From DASRDB01 sp035652815 (GTDB lineage Bacteria > Chloroflexota > Ktedonobacteria > Ktedonobacterales > Ktedonobacteraceae), in the NCBI GenBank assembly GCA_035652815.1, contig DASRDB010000001.1, positions 62,001 through 126,000 on the forward strand: a stretch of 64,000 bases of DNA, in the 5' to 3' direction. A model generated the notes under the pieces. It was not told the origin of the DNA. It saw only the letters and a list, made by a program, of their open reading frames with translations, and did not search any database. Positions within the stretch are counted from its first letter, which is position 1. Every line of letters starts with the position of its first letter. Both the position numbers and the translations under genes were made by a program. Below, piece by piece: positions 7,754 through 15,873 of the stretch.

Positions 7754-8800
7754 TTATTGTGGTGTCGCGTAACTATGCAGGCTTGGAACGAAGAAGCTGA
7801 CGCCGTAATACGTAAAGAGCGTGGCTGCAAAACCAAGTGTCAATAGCCAGGCGATGCGCTTGCCACGCCAGCCGCGAATGCCACGCGCGTGCAGGTACAC
7901 AGCGTAAATGAGCCAGGTGATAAGGGCCGAGGTCTCTTTGGGGTCCCAACTCCAATAGTGGCCCCAGGCATAATTCGCCCAGTAGGCTCCCAGGATAAGG
8001 GTCAGGGCAAGCAAAGGGAAGCCGACGATGACCGCTTTATATGCCAGTTCATCGGCGGCCTCAGCCGAGGGGAGCCAGGAGAAACGCTGGCCCTCGCCAC
8101 CCTGCACCAGCATAATCAGCCCAGCGCCAAAGGCCACACTGAACAGCGCGTAGGCGAAGATCGCCATCGAGACGTGAACAGCCAGAATAGGCTTATCTTG
8201 CAGCGCCGGAATGAGTTGCGCCGAGTCATTAATCATGTTAAAGGCGATGCCGAGATAAATCGCGATGCCGAGCGTTATTACCGCCAGCAAGCACACGTAG
8301 AGGCCCCAGGCGCGCACTCGCTCATGGAAAATGGCCTCGAAGATCAGATAGCAGAGCAGCAGGGCAGCTGTGAAGCTCATACTGAACTCGTAGAGATTGC
8401 TCCAGGGCGCGTGCTGCTCCACAATAGCGCGGAAAAGCAGCGACATGAAAAGCGCGAACACGGTGAACCAGCCAATAAGGGTGCCAATGCGCCCGATGCT
8501 CAGCAGGCCGCGATTGAGCGCGATAGGCTTTTCCCCATCTGCCTGCTCGTTGAGGATAACATCGCTTTTCACCAGAGTAGCCACACCGCCACTTACAGCG
8601 GCAACCTTCTTGCTAGCCTTGCCATGCGAGCGAACCGATTCTAACGCGACCTGTTTTGCCAAACGCGCAGCGCCAATGGTATACCAGAGATACACCAGCG
8701 TCATCACAGCCAGCATACAAATAGCCGCCGTGAAGCAATATTGCGAGACGACCGCGAGTCCATTCAGCGCGGGAGACGCGGCAATTGTTAATAAAGACAT
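7754..8800 (-). CDS. Cytochrome c biogenesis protein CcsA/ResC type
   Basis: A 348-residue integral membrane protein of the haem-handling CcsA/ResC/CcmF family, which delivers haem to apocytochrome c outside the cell membrane. The haem-binding tryptophan-rich signature is present as WGHYWSWDPKETSALITW near the C-terminus, followed by two closing helices. About eight membrane helices can be counted. A basic cytoplasmic or loop segment (RSHGKASKKVAAVSGG) lies near residues 45-60. The ATG at 8800 has GAGG 6 nt upstream; the open frame starts two codons earlier at a TTG that is too close to the site. No CcsB/ResB partner lies in the window, so it must be elsewhere. Confident as to family. Confidence 0.85.
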   Translation of the reverse strand: MSLLTIAASPALNGLAVVSQYCFTAAICMLAVMTLVYLWYTIGAARLAKQVALESVRSHGKASKKVAAVSGGVATLVKSDVILNEQADGEKPIALNRGLLSIGRIGTLIGWFTVFALFMSLLFRAIVEQHAPWSNLYEFSMSFTAALLLCYLIFEAIFHERVRAWGLYVCLLAVITLGIAIYLGIAFNMINDSAQLIPALQDKPILAVHVSMAIFAYALFSVAFGAGLIMLVQGGEGQRFSWLPSAEAADELAYKAVIVGFPLLALTLILGAYWANYAWGHYWSWDPKETSALITWLIYAVYLHARGIRGWRGKRIAWLLTLGFAATLFTYYGVSFFVPSLHSYATPQ

Positions 8801-8889
8801 AACCAACCTCGGTTGTTATGGAACATGCAAAATATACACAATTACAAAAGAACGATGAGATTCTTCCTGATAGATAGTAGCACGCTCGT

Positions 8890-10101
8890 TTATTGTTGAC
8901 AAGCCGTTAGCTCGCGAGGCTTTGCCGGGTGCGCGGGCCTCGCCTGTATAATAACCCATATAACCAGCATGAGAGCCGTCAGCACAATAACATAAGGCAG
9001 CAGAGTCCACAAACCAAATTGCTGTGCCAGGTTCCCTGCTAGCCAGGGAAGGAGTGCGCCGCCCATGCTGCCAAAGCTGGCAAGAAAGCCTATTGCGCTC
9101 GATAGAATGCGGCTGGAAAGCGCATCTGACATCAGCGCAATGGTTGTCGGGAAGATCGGCCCCAGACTAAAGCCTGTTAAAAACAGGGCAAAAGCTGCCG
9201 CGACCAGGTGAGGCACAGCCCATAAGCACACCATGCCAACGACCACACCGCTAAGACAGACTTCAATCAAGCGTCTATTGCCAATCCGTTGCGCCAGCTT
9301 CCCTAAGAGCAAACGTCCCAGCGTTAGACCAACCCAGTAGCCGCTTACTATCCAACCGGAGAACAGGATTGGCCCGTGTCGCTCCTGGGTGAGAAAGCTA
9401 AAGCTCCAACTGCCCAGGCTTACTTCTGTCCCTACATAGACAAGTAGAAACAAGGCGGCCAGCCATACCACACGCTGGCGTAGTGTCAGTAAAAGAACAT
9501 TGCCCGCCGCTTTTTGCTCTTCCTTATGGGTAGTCTTTTCTCTCCTGGGAAAGGCGAGGCCAATACCAATAAACAGAAAAATGGCTGTGCCGATCCATAC
9601 GAAATACACGCCGTTCCATACCCAGCCTAGAGCCAGGAAGCTAGAAGCGACGAGCGGACCGAGCAAAGCACCTGTTCCATAAAATGCGTGCAGGTAGTTG
9701 AGCAGGGCAGTATTATCTGGCAGGCTGGCGATATAGGAGTTTAATCCCGCGTCAAGCATGGCAACACCGAATCCGATAGGTACGATGCCCAACAACAGCA
9801 GCAAAAACGGCGGCCTGCTGCTCAATAGAGCAAAGCCAAGCTCCATAATCAGGACTGCCAGCAGCAGAAAGCGCCGGTTTCCCAATTTATCGAGGAGCAG
9901 CCCATTGTTGAAGGACGCTATAAAGTAGCCCACAGTACCCGCGAAAAAGAGCAGAGAGATCGTATCTTTACCTGTATGATAGGTTGTTTGCATTCCGGGC
10001 AGTAGTACTCCTACCGCGCCATCGTTCATGCCAATCAGAATAAATGCGAAAAATGAAATGCCAATAGCCAGGCGGAGCGTTTGTGTGATAGTGCGTTGCA
10101 T
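8890..10101 (-). CDS. MFS transporter
   Basis: A 403-residue protein with 12 predicted membrane helices of the major facilitator superfamily. The N-terminal half contains the loop 2-3 motif in degenerate form (NNGLLLDKLGNRRFLLL, about 65-81), and the C-terminal half repeats it as LGKLAQRIGNRRLIEV. The loop between helices 6 and 7 is short and basic (RREKTTHKEEQK). The layout resembles FucP/YbjJ-type sugar or drug transporters, but the substrate cannot be read. It lies 43 nt downstream of a PadR-type regulator on the same strand, so the pair is probably co-transcribed and the transporter may be under PadR control, as in many multidrug-efflux loci. Confidence 0.82.
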   Translation of the reverse strand: MQRTITQTLRLAIGISFFAFILIGMNDGAVGVLLPGMQTTYHTGKDTISLLFFAGTVGYFIASFNNGLLLDKLGNRRFLLLAVLIMELGFALLSSRPPFLLLLLGIVPIGFGVAMLDAGLNSYIASLPDNTALLNYLHAFYGTGALLGPLVASSFLALGWVWNGVYFVWIGTAIFLFIGIGLAFPRREKTTHKEEQKAAGNVLLLTLRQRVVWLAALFLLVYVGTEVSLGSWSFSFLTQERHGPILFSGWIVSGYWVGLTLGRLLLGKLAQRIGNRRLIEVCLSGVVVGMVCLWAVPHLVAAAFALFLTGFSLGPIFPTTIALMSDALSSRILSSAIGFLASFGSMGGALLPWLAGNLAQQFGLWTLLPYVIVLTALMLVIWVIIQARPAHPAKPRELTACQQ

Positions 10102-10144
10102 GTACCTTGATTTCTATATGGTGAGTGGCTTTCGTCCCTCAATT

Positions 10145-10690
10145 TCACCGCGCCGATGCAAATTCCTCTTGCATTTCGCGCAGCCAATCAAGCAGGGCGC
10201 GGGTCTGGTGAATGCGGCTGCGTAAGACGACATGATCGATAAAGGTGGCATCGCTCTTTTCGTTCTCTACCGGGCGCTGCATCTCTAGATGTTCAAGAAA
10301 CTTGCGGCAGGCTACAATCTCTTGCTCGATGAGATGGGGCATCTTCTCAGGGAAAAATTGCTGCGCGAAATAGAGTTTGAGCAGGAACAGGATGCGAATT
10401 TCACGCGGACGCTCAACCGGTGTCAGTAACCAGGAGTGGAAGAGGCTATGCCCCTCTTGCGTGAGATGAAAGATTTTACGCGGTGGACGCACGCCCTGCT
10501 GTTCCAGTTCAGCCTCGATATACTGCAAGCGTTCCAGCTTTTTCAGGTAGGCATACATCTGACTCATTTCGAGATGGACAATTGAACTCAGCGTTCCATT
10601 CTCGAATTGCTGAAACATCTCGTAGCCATGCATCGGGCGGCTCTCCAGCAGTCCTAGAATGGCATATTCAGCAGGTTCATTAATCTGCAT
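10145..10690 (-). CDS. PadR-family transcriptional regulator
   Basis: A 181-residue regulator with the PadR winged-helix domain at the N-terminus (residues 8-80: YAILGLLESRPMHGYEMFQQF, then MSQMYAYLKKLERLQYIEAE) and the C-terminal helical dimerisation domain of the Vir_act_alpha_C type (about 90-178). PadR proteins usually repress neighbouring transporters or detoxification genes and are released by aromatic or drug ligands. The gene precedes an MFS transporter by 43 nt on the same strand. The ATG at 10690 has GTAGGA about 10 nt upstream. A promoter with TATAAT lies 45 nt upstream, divergent from that of the WD40 gene. Confidence 0.88.
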   Translation of the reverse strand: MQINEPAEYAILGLLESRPMHGYEMFQQFENGTLSSIVHLEMSQMYAYLKKLERLQYIEAELEQQGVRPPRKIFHLTQEGHSLFHSWLLTPVERPREIRILFLLKLYFAQQFFPEKMPHLIEQEIVACRKFLEHLEMQRPVENEKSDATFIDHVVLRSRIHQTRALLDWLREMQEEFASAR

Positions 10691-10734
10691 GCTTCATCTG
10701 TCCTACGATAACAATCACTCCCGTTTCCGCAGCC

Positions 10735-10763
10735 ATTATAGTCTACGCCCCGCAATGAGGCAA
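10735..10763 (-). promoter_or_regulatory. Promoter for padR-MFS operon
   Basis: On the minus strand TTGCCT (10763-10758), a 17-nt spacer and TATAAT (10740-10735). It lies 45 nt upstream of the PadR-type ATG and back to back with the WD40 promoter. Confidence 0.55.
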
Positions 10764-10773
10764 GACGTTTTCG

Positions 10774-10802
10774 TAGACACATAAAACCGTTTAGATTATA
10801 AT
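10774..10802 (+). promoter_or_regulatory. Promoter for the WD40 gene
   Basis: TAGACA (10774-10779), a 17-nt spacer and a consensus TATAAT (10797-10802) precede the WD40 gene by about 90 nt. Strong match to the housekeeping consensus. Confidence 0.6.
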
Positions 10803-10895
10803 GCGTGTAGGCTCCCTCCACATCAGAAAATGTTCTGGTTGCGAGTATTACAGGCCTGGCAATCCCGGTTCCCTGCCAGAAAAGGAGCAGCCCGT

Positions 10896-11975
10896 ATGTC
10901 GTCAATTTTCGAGAAGAAGCTCACTCCACGCGAACGCCCTCGCCGCCGCTGGCCTATTGTACTCGGCATAATTGTTGTTCTGCTCCTCCTGCTCGCGCTT
11001 TTTACAGATATTGGCAAGGACGCCGCTTTCATTGCCCATTTTGTGACGCCGCCCAATCATTTTACCTATAAGGGCCACTCAGACTATATCAGTTCCGTGG
11101 CATGGTCGCCCGATGGCAAGCGCATCGCTTCGGCGAGTGGAGACCACACGGTGCAGGTGTGGAACCCGGCAGATGGCGGGAACGTGCTGACCTATCGTGG
11201 ACACACGAGCGATGTCCTTACCGTGGCATGGTCGCCTGATGGCAAGCAAATTGCTTCGGGCAGTCTGGATAATACGGTGCAAATATGGAATGCCTCAAAC
11301 GGGTCGCTCATTTATACCTACAGAGGGCATAGCGATGCGATTTTCGATGTGGCATGGTCGCCCGATGGCACGCGCATTGCTTCGGCAAGCAATGACGGTA
11401 CTGTACAGGTCTGGAAAGCAACGAACGGGCAGCGCCTGCTCTCAATTCAAGGCGAAACCAATGCGCGAGGTGCGCCTTCACCGTGGAACGCTGTGGCATG
11501 GTCGCCTGACGGAACGCGCATTGTAGCTGGCGGCAACGGCAACGCCGAGGTCTTTGATATCGCAACGCATAAGATGATCGCCTCCTATGGTTTCAATTCC
11601 GCCATCGTTCACGCCCTGGCATGGTCGCATAACGGGCGGTACATCGCGGTAGGAAGCTCGGCCAATCGCGTCGAGATATGGGATACCACTAACGGCAAAA
11701 ACGTGTACAATTATCTGGGTCATAATGCCGATGTGCTATCGGTGGCATGGTCGCCCGATGATAAACGCATCGTTTCCGGCAGCAGCGATGGCACAGCGCA
11801 GATCTGGGATGCGCTGACCGGGGCTTCTGCATATACCTATCGCGGCCATCTCGACTACTATTGGGGGCATTTCATCTCCGGCGCGACCGTTAATACAGTG
11901 GCATGGTCACCCGATGGCAAGCAAATCGCCTCCGGCAGTACCGACGATACCGTACAGGTTTGGGCAGCAAAGTAG
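10896..11975 (+). CDS. Membrane-anchored seven-blade WD40 repeat protein
   Basis: A 359-residue protein with a basic N-terminus (TPRERPRRRW), one membrane helix (about residues 21-37) and then seven WD40 blades outside the membrane. Each blade carries a version of VAWSPDGKRIASGS followed by TVQVWN. Blades 1-3, 6 and 7 match this pattern closely; blades 4 and 5 are the most divergent (VAGGNGNAEVFD and AWSHNGRYIAVGS). Seven blades close a full beta-propeller, a protein-binding scaffold. The start at 10896 has AAAAGGAG 9 nt upstream; the longer open frame adds an unlikely leader. At DNA level the blades share repeated GTGGCATGGTCGCC blocks, so they arose by internal duplication. It stands alone with its own promoter. 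Partner unknown. Confidence 0.88.
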   Translation: MSSIFEKKLTPRERPRRRWPIVLGIIVVLLLLLALFTDIGKDAAFIAHFVTPPNHFTYKGHSDYISSVAWSPDGKRIASASGDHTVQVWNPADGGNVLTYRGHTSDVLTVAWSPDGKQIASGSLDNTVQIWNASNGSLIYTYRGHSDAIFDVAWSPDGTRIASASNDGTVQVWKATNGQRLLSIQGETNARGAPSPWNAVAWSPDGTRIVAGGNGNAEVFDIATHKMIASYGFNSAIVHALAWSHNGRYIAVGSSANRVEIWDTTNGKNVYNYLGHNADVLSVAWSPDDKRIVSGSSDGTAQIWDALTGASAYTYRGHLDYYWGHFISGATVNTVAWSPDGKQIASGSTDDTVQVWAAK

Positions 11976-12054
11976 GAGTTATTGTGTGATATTGCCCGTT
12001 ATTCTCTCGTATATTCAGATCAAACCTCTGCTAAAGGGATTTATACTGTAGAGC

Positions 12055-12078
12055 CATCCCCTTGCGGGTGGCTTCCTG
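12055..12078. repeat. Single short copy of the family B repeat core
   Basis: GCCATCCCCTTGCGGGTGGC is a self-complementary version of the family B core found as long hairpins at 24550-24623 and 49858-49934. It lies in the 249-nt gap between the WD40 gene and the FAD oxidoreductase. Confidence 0.45.
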
Positions 12079-12147
12079 GTTCGTTTTGATTACTTCACCT
12101 CTTTTAGAAGATAATTCCTTAGAAGAGAAGATAAATTCCTGGCATTT

Positions 12148-12174
12148 TGTCACAAACATCATCCCTGTTCCGTC
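12148..12174 (+). promoter_or_regulatory. ECF41-type promoter (TGTCACA-N16-CGTC)
   Basis: TGTCACA at 12148-12154, exactly 16 nt of spacer, and CGTC at 12171-12174, 50 nt upstream of the ATG of the FAD oxidoreductase. This matches the promoter motif known for ECF41 sigma factors, and the sigma factor encoded two genes on carries all ECF41 signatures. Control of the operon by its own sigma factor is therefore very likely. Confidence 0.75.
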
Positions 12175-12224
12175 TAGTGTGCGAAAAAACGCTATTCTGA
12201 AGCATACAAGCAGGAGACACAAAG

Positions 12225-13556
12225 ATGGAACAGAAATTGGAAGCGCACATGAAACAAGCTGGCGTTGTTATCGTTGGTGGAGGGCTGGCCGGGTTGAGCG
12301 CGGCATGCTACCTGGCGCGGGCTGGCATCGAGGTGACAGTGTTTGAGAGGTCGGCAAAACCGGGTGGACGCGCGACCAGCCAGGTACATGATGGATACAC
12401 ATTTAATCTGGGTATTCACGCCCTGTACACGGGTGGCCCGGCTTCAGAGGTGCTACAGGAGCTTGGAATCCCATATAGGGGTCATAGTCCGAAGGATATC
12501 TACGTCTTGCGCAGAGGGAAACTCTCCATCGCTCCAGTGAATGCGCTGACAATGCTGCGAACCGATGCGCTGAGCTTTGCTGACAAGCTAGAGTTGATGA
12601 GCCTGTTCGCCAGGGTTGCCCGCTTGAAACCAGAGGCGCTACGAACTATAAGCGTACAGGAGTGGATCGAGCACAATATCCGGCGTCCACAGGTGCGCGA
12701 GTTGATGACAGCGAATGCATACACGTTTGTCTATAGTTCGGCACTTGAACAGGTAAGCGCGGATGTGTTTATCAAGAAGATGCAAATCTCGCTCAAAAAT
12801 CCCGTTCTCTACATTGATGGCGGCTGGCAGACACTCGTGGATGGACTGCGCAAGGCGGCGGAGCAGGCGGGAGCGCATATTGTGACTGGCACCCGCGTCG
12901 AGTCGGTTATACAGGAACATAGCCAGGTAGTGGGTGTGCGCCTGCGCGATGGTGAGGTTGTATCTGCCTCTGCCGTTATTCTCGCAACCAGCCCTCACGA
13001 TGCAGTAAAGCTGGTAGATGGCGGGAATTACCAGCCATTGCGTGAGATGGTCGAATCGTTTGTTCCAGCGCGAGTCGCCTGCCTGGATGTGGCTTTAAGT
13101 CGCCTGCCAAATCCACGTTACCCACTTGTTCAGGACCTGGAAGCCCCGCGCTTTCTATCGACCCAATCAGTCTATGCAGATATTGCACCGCGAGGAAGAG
13201 CGCTGATCCATACGTTCAAGCAGCTTGATCCTTTCCACCTGAACAAACCGGGTGAGGATGAGCGAGACCTGGAAAACCTGCTGGATACTGTGCAGCCGGG
13301 ATGGCGTGATGTGCTAATCAAGCGTGTGTACCTGCCACATATCGAGGCCGTTGGCATGCTTCCTACAATCAGCAATGGCGGCTATGCTGGACGCCCAGGT
13401 CTGCAAGTACCTGGACTGAGCAATCTCTACGTGATTGGCGATTGGGTTGGGGAAGGTTTCCTCTCTGATCCAAGCTTTGGCAGCGCCCGCCAGGTTGCTC
13501 AACTGCTGTCGCGAAAGAGTAAGGCCAGCGGTTCACCCATAGCGGCAGGCATATGA
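12225..13556 (+). CDS. FAD-dependent oxidoreductase (phytoene desaturase/amine oxidase-like)
   Basis: A 443-residue flavoprotein with an N-terminal Rossmann ADP-binding motif (VVIVGGGLAGLSAACYLARAG, glycines 18-23) and the GG motif FERSAKPGGRATS typical of the phytoene desaturase and monoamine oxidase group. A C-terminal FAD-closing segment is visible as NLYVIGDWVGEGFLSDPSFGSARQVA. It would oxidise an organic substrate with FAD; the substrate is unknown. AGGAG lies 8 nt before the ATG. It is followed after 52 nt by an ECF41 sigma factor gene and preceded by an ECF41-type promoter. Oxidoreductases are common ECF41 neighbours, so this is probably the main target of that sigma factor. Confidence 0.85.
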   Translation: MEQKLEAHMKQAGVVIVGGGLAGLSAACYLARAGIEVTVFERSAKPGGRATSQVHDGYTFNLGIHALYTGGPASEVLQELGIPYRGHSPKDIYVLRRGKLSIAPVNALTMLRTDALSFADKLELMSLFARVARLKPEALRTISVQEWIEHNIRRPQVRELMTANAYTFVYSSALEQVSADVFIKKMQISLKNPVLYIDGGWQTLVDGLRKAAEQAGAHIVTGTRVESVIQEHSQVVGVRLRDGEVVSASAVILATSPHDAVKLVDGGNYQPLREMVESFVPARVACLDVALSRLPNPRYPLVQDLEAPRFLSTQSVYADIAPRGRALIHTFKQLDPFHLNKPGEDERDLENLLDTVQPGWRDVLIKRVYLPHIEAVGMLPTISNGGYAGRPGLQVPGLSNLYVIGDWVGEGFLSDPSFGSARQVAQLLSRKSKASGSPIAAGI

Positions 13557-13608
13557 GCCGGTATCATTGTGGTAGAATACAGCAAAAACCACAGGAGTAG
13601 AGAAATCA

Positions 13609-14490
13609 GTGAACACTCCTGAAAATGCTGCTACCATATTCGAGCAGTACCGGATACTGCTCTTTTCCATAGCCTATCGTATGCTGGGTAGCGTTACGGA
13701 TGCTGAAGATATCGTTCAGGAGACATTTTTGCGTTGGATGCTGGAGGACACCGCGAAGGTGCAGTCTCCTAAAGCATTCCTCTCCACGATTGCTGTCAGG
13801 CTCTGTCTCGACCAGTTACGTTCAGCCAGGAGGCAGCGTGAAGTGTATGTTGGCCCCTGGCTGCCTGAGCCAATTGCAACGGGGCAGCGCCAGGAACTGT
13901 TCGAGACGGCGGCGCTAGCCGAATCGCTCTCGTTCGCCTTTCTGGTTATGTTGGAGAATCTGGGGCCGCTGGAGCGGGCGGTTTTCTTGCTGCGCGAAGT
14001 CTTCGAATATGAGTATGCCGAAATTGCTGAGATCGTAGGGAAAAGCGAGGCCAACTGCCGCCAGATTTTTCACCGCGCACAGCAGCGCCTGGAGGAGCGC
14101 CGCTCGCGCTTCGACGTCTCCTGCGAGCAACAGGAGCGCATTACTCATCAGTTCCTGCGCGCCAGCACCGGCGGAGATATGCAAGGATTGCTGAATCTGC
14201 TGACCGAAGATATCGTCTTCACTGGCGATAGCGGGGGCAAGGCTCGCGTTGGACACCGGGTGCGCGGACGCGACAAGGTGGCCCGTGGAACTCTGGTAGG
14301 GCTGCGACCGCTTCTTGCAACGATGCAGATTCACATTGAAGAGGTCAATGGACAACCTGCCATCACCGGCTATGTGGACGGTCGCCCCTACGGAGTTGTG
14401 TTCCTTGATATTGAAGGCGAACACATTCGGAACATTTATGCAGTGATGAATCCGGATAAATTACGCTGGCTGGGTAATAACAAGCCATGA
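13609..14490 (+). CDS. ECF41-family RNA polymerase sigma factor (SigJ-like)
   Basis: A 293-residue extracytoplasmic-function sigma factor with sigma-2 (about 10-75, AYRMLGSVTDAEDIVQETFLRW), sigma-4 (about 112-165) and a fused C-terminal SnoaL-like domain (about 172-293) that regulates activity in place of an anti-sigma factor. All three ECF41 signature motifs are visible: WLPEP (84-88), a DGGGK variant DSGGK (207-211) and NPDKL (281-285). Translation starts at a GTG with AGGAG 10 nt upstream. It follows the FAD oxidoreductase by 52 nt and probably shares its promoter (12148-12174), giving positive autoregulation. The signal sensed by the SnoaL-like domain is unknown. Confidence 0.93.
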   Translation: MNTPENAATIFEQYRILLFSIAYRMLGSVTDAEDIVQETFLRWMLEDTAKVQSPKAFLSTIAVRLCLDQLRSARRQREVYVGPWLPEPIATGQRQELFETAALAESLSFAFLVMLENLGPLERAVFLLREVFEYEYAEIAEIVGKSEANCRQIFHRAQQRLEERRSRFDVSCEQQERITHQFLRASTGGDMQGLLNLLTEDIVFTGDSGGKARVGHRVRGRDKVARGTLVGLRPLLATMQIHIEEVNGQPAITGYVDGRPYGVVFLDIEGEHIRNIYAVMNPDKLRWLGNNKP

Positions 14491-14506
14491 AAAAGACCTG
14501 CTCACC

Positions 14507-14593
14507 TGTCATCCTGAGCGCCGCGAAGGATCTCCAGTGTGGGCATGCGATCCTGCTGGGCGACGCAGATCCTTCGCTCTGCTCAGGATGACA
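14507..14593. repeat. Family C inverted repeat
   Basis: Arms of about 27 nt (TGTCATCCTGAGC...GAAGGATCT and its complement) are separated by about 33 nt, with two mismatches near the middle of the arms. It lies between the ECF41 gene (plus, stop 14490) and the aminotransferase (minus, stop 14654), a convergent gap where it could end both transcripts. Confidence 0.75.
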
Positions 14594-14653
14594 TCTGGAG
14601 GCAGGTTGGGAATAACACAACACAAACCAGAAGCTGGCAATCAGCCGAACCAT

Positions 14654-15862
14654 TCAGTTCACACGGTCCGCGAACTGGCAAATTTCCCGCACCCCACGCT
14701 CTATCTCTTCCTCTGAAGCTGCCAGCGAGACGCGCACATAGTGGTCAGCAACCGAGCCAAAGCTTGTGCCAGAGGCGACAGTGATATTGCGTTCTCGTAA
14801 GAGATTAAGGGCAAACTGGCGGCTGGAACGAGACGCGCCATCCGGCCTGCTGACATCGACCAGTAAATAGAACGCGCCATGCGGCGTATAAAGATAGCGG
14901 CCATGCTCTTTGAGAATGGCAACAGCGAGGTCGCGACGACGCCTGTAAGCTTCGCGCATCTCAACAACACACTGTTGAGAACCTCTTAAAGCCGCCGCTG
15001 CAGCGCGCTGAACTGCTTTGCTGATGTTGGTATAGCTACCATCGAGGACATAGGTGATGGTTTTGAGAAGCTGCGTCCCGGTTGCCAGATAGCCGATGCG
15101 CCAGCCAGTCATGGCATAACTTTTCGAGAAGGTATAGATACAAATCACCCTGCCCTCGTCGAACTCAGCCTGGGAAAGCAGGCTCGCCGGGCTGACATGT
15201 TTTCCCTCGAAGACGATCTCATCATAGCATTCGTCCGAGAGCAAGTAGAGATCGTGCTGCCGGGCGAAATCGAGCAGTTCCGCCATCAGCTGCACGGGAA
15301 AGACCGCTCCGGTAGGATTGCCAGGGCTATTGATGAGCAACATGCGTGTGCGCGGCGTGACCAGCTTTTCCAGTTGCGCCGCGTCCGGCAGCCACTCGTT
15401 CTCTGGATGAAGCGGATACGGCACCTTGACCGCGCCACAGGCGGCAAGTTGCACATCGTAATGCGGCCAATGTGGATCAGGGATCAGCACCTCATCTCCC
15501 GCCTGGATAGTAGCCAGCAGCGCCGTTTGAATGGCTCCCGTCCCACCCATAGCAATCGCAACCTGCTGTGGATCGACGGTATAGCCGTTGACACGCGCAA
15601 TCTTCGCGGCGATCAATTCACGCAACCAGGGCCAGCCCGCCGCTGGCCCATATGTCAGTACTTCATCCTGGATACATTGAATTGCCGCCTGCCGGATATG
15701 TTCCGGCGTGCGAAAACTGGGTTCGCCAATATGCAGGCGGATGGGAGGAGGCAAGGTCTCGCCACGCGCTCTCGCCTCATCTTCCATCTCAAAAGCTGTC
15801 GCGCCAAGCCTCGTTACGTCATTGATTGGCAGGTTATGAATGCGCTCTCGTCCGATGTTCAT
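14654..15862 (-). CDS. Class I/II pyridoxal-phosphate aminotransferase
   Basis: A 402-residue fold-type I aminotransferase. The PLP lysine is K247 in TFSKSYAMTGWRIGY. Further cofactor residues are N182 in SPGNPTG, D210 and Y213 in SDECYDE, and the carboxylate-binding arginines include R255 and a C-terminal arginine in VRVSLA. The sequence MGGTGAIQTAL (about 105-115) is the phosphate-gripping loop. It belongs to the AspC/AlaT-like group that transfers amino groups between an amino acid and a 2-oxo acid; aspartate, alanine or aromatic specificity cannot be decided. It is a lone gene, converging on the ECF41 operon. Confidence 0.88.
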   Translation of the reverse strand: MNIGRERIHNLPINDVTRLGATAFEMEDEARARGETLPPPIRLHIGEPSFRTPEHIRQAAIQCIQDEVLTYGPAAGWPWLRELIAAKIARVNGYTVDPQQVAIAMGGTGAIQTALLATIQAGDEVLIPDPHWPHYDVQLAACGAVKVPYPLHPENEWLPDAAQLEKLVTPRTRMLLINSPGNPTGAVFPVQLMAELLDFARQHDLYLLSDECYDEIVFEGKHVSPASLLSQAEFDEGRVICIYTFSKSYAMTGWRIGYLATGTQLLKTITYVLDGSYTNISKAVQRAAAAALRGSQQCVVEMREAYRRRRDLAVAILKEHGRYLYTPHGAFYLLVDVSRPDGASRSSRQFALNLLRERNITVASGTSFGSVADHYVRVSLAASEEEIERGVREICQFADRVN

Positions 15863-15873
15863 AATAAGTTTTT

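Noticed and set aside
7889..8644. 251-codon plus-strand frame across the cytochrome c assembly gene
   Set aside because: Antisense shadow with no family features.
14363..14653. Open frame in the gap between the ECF41 and aminotransferase genes
   Set aside because: It is made of the family C repeat and the reverse of the sigma factor end; not a gene.
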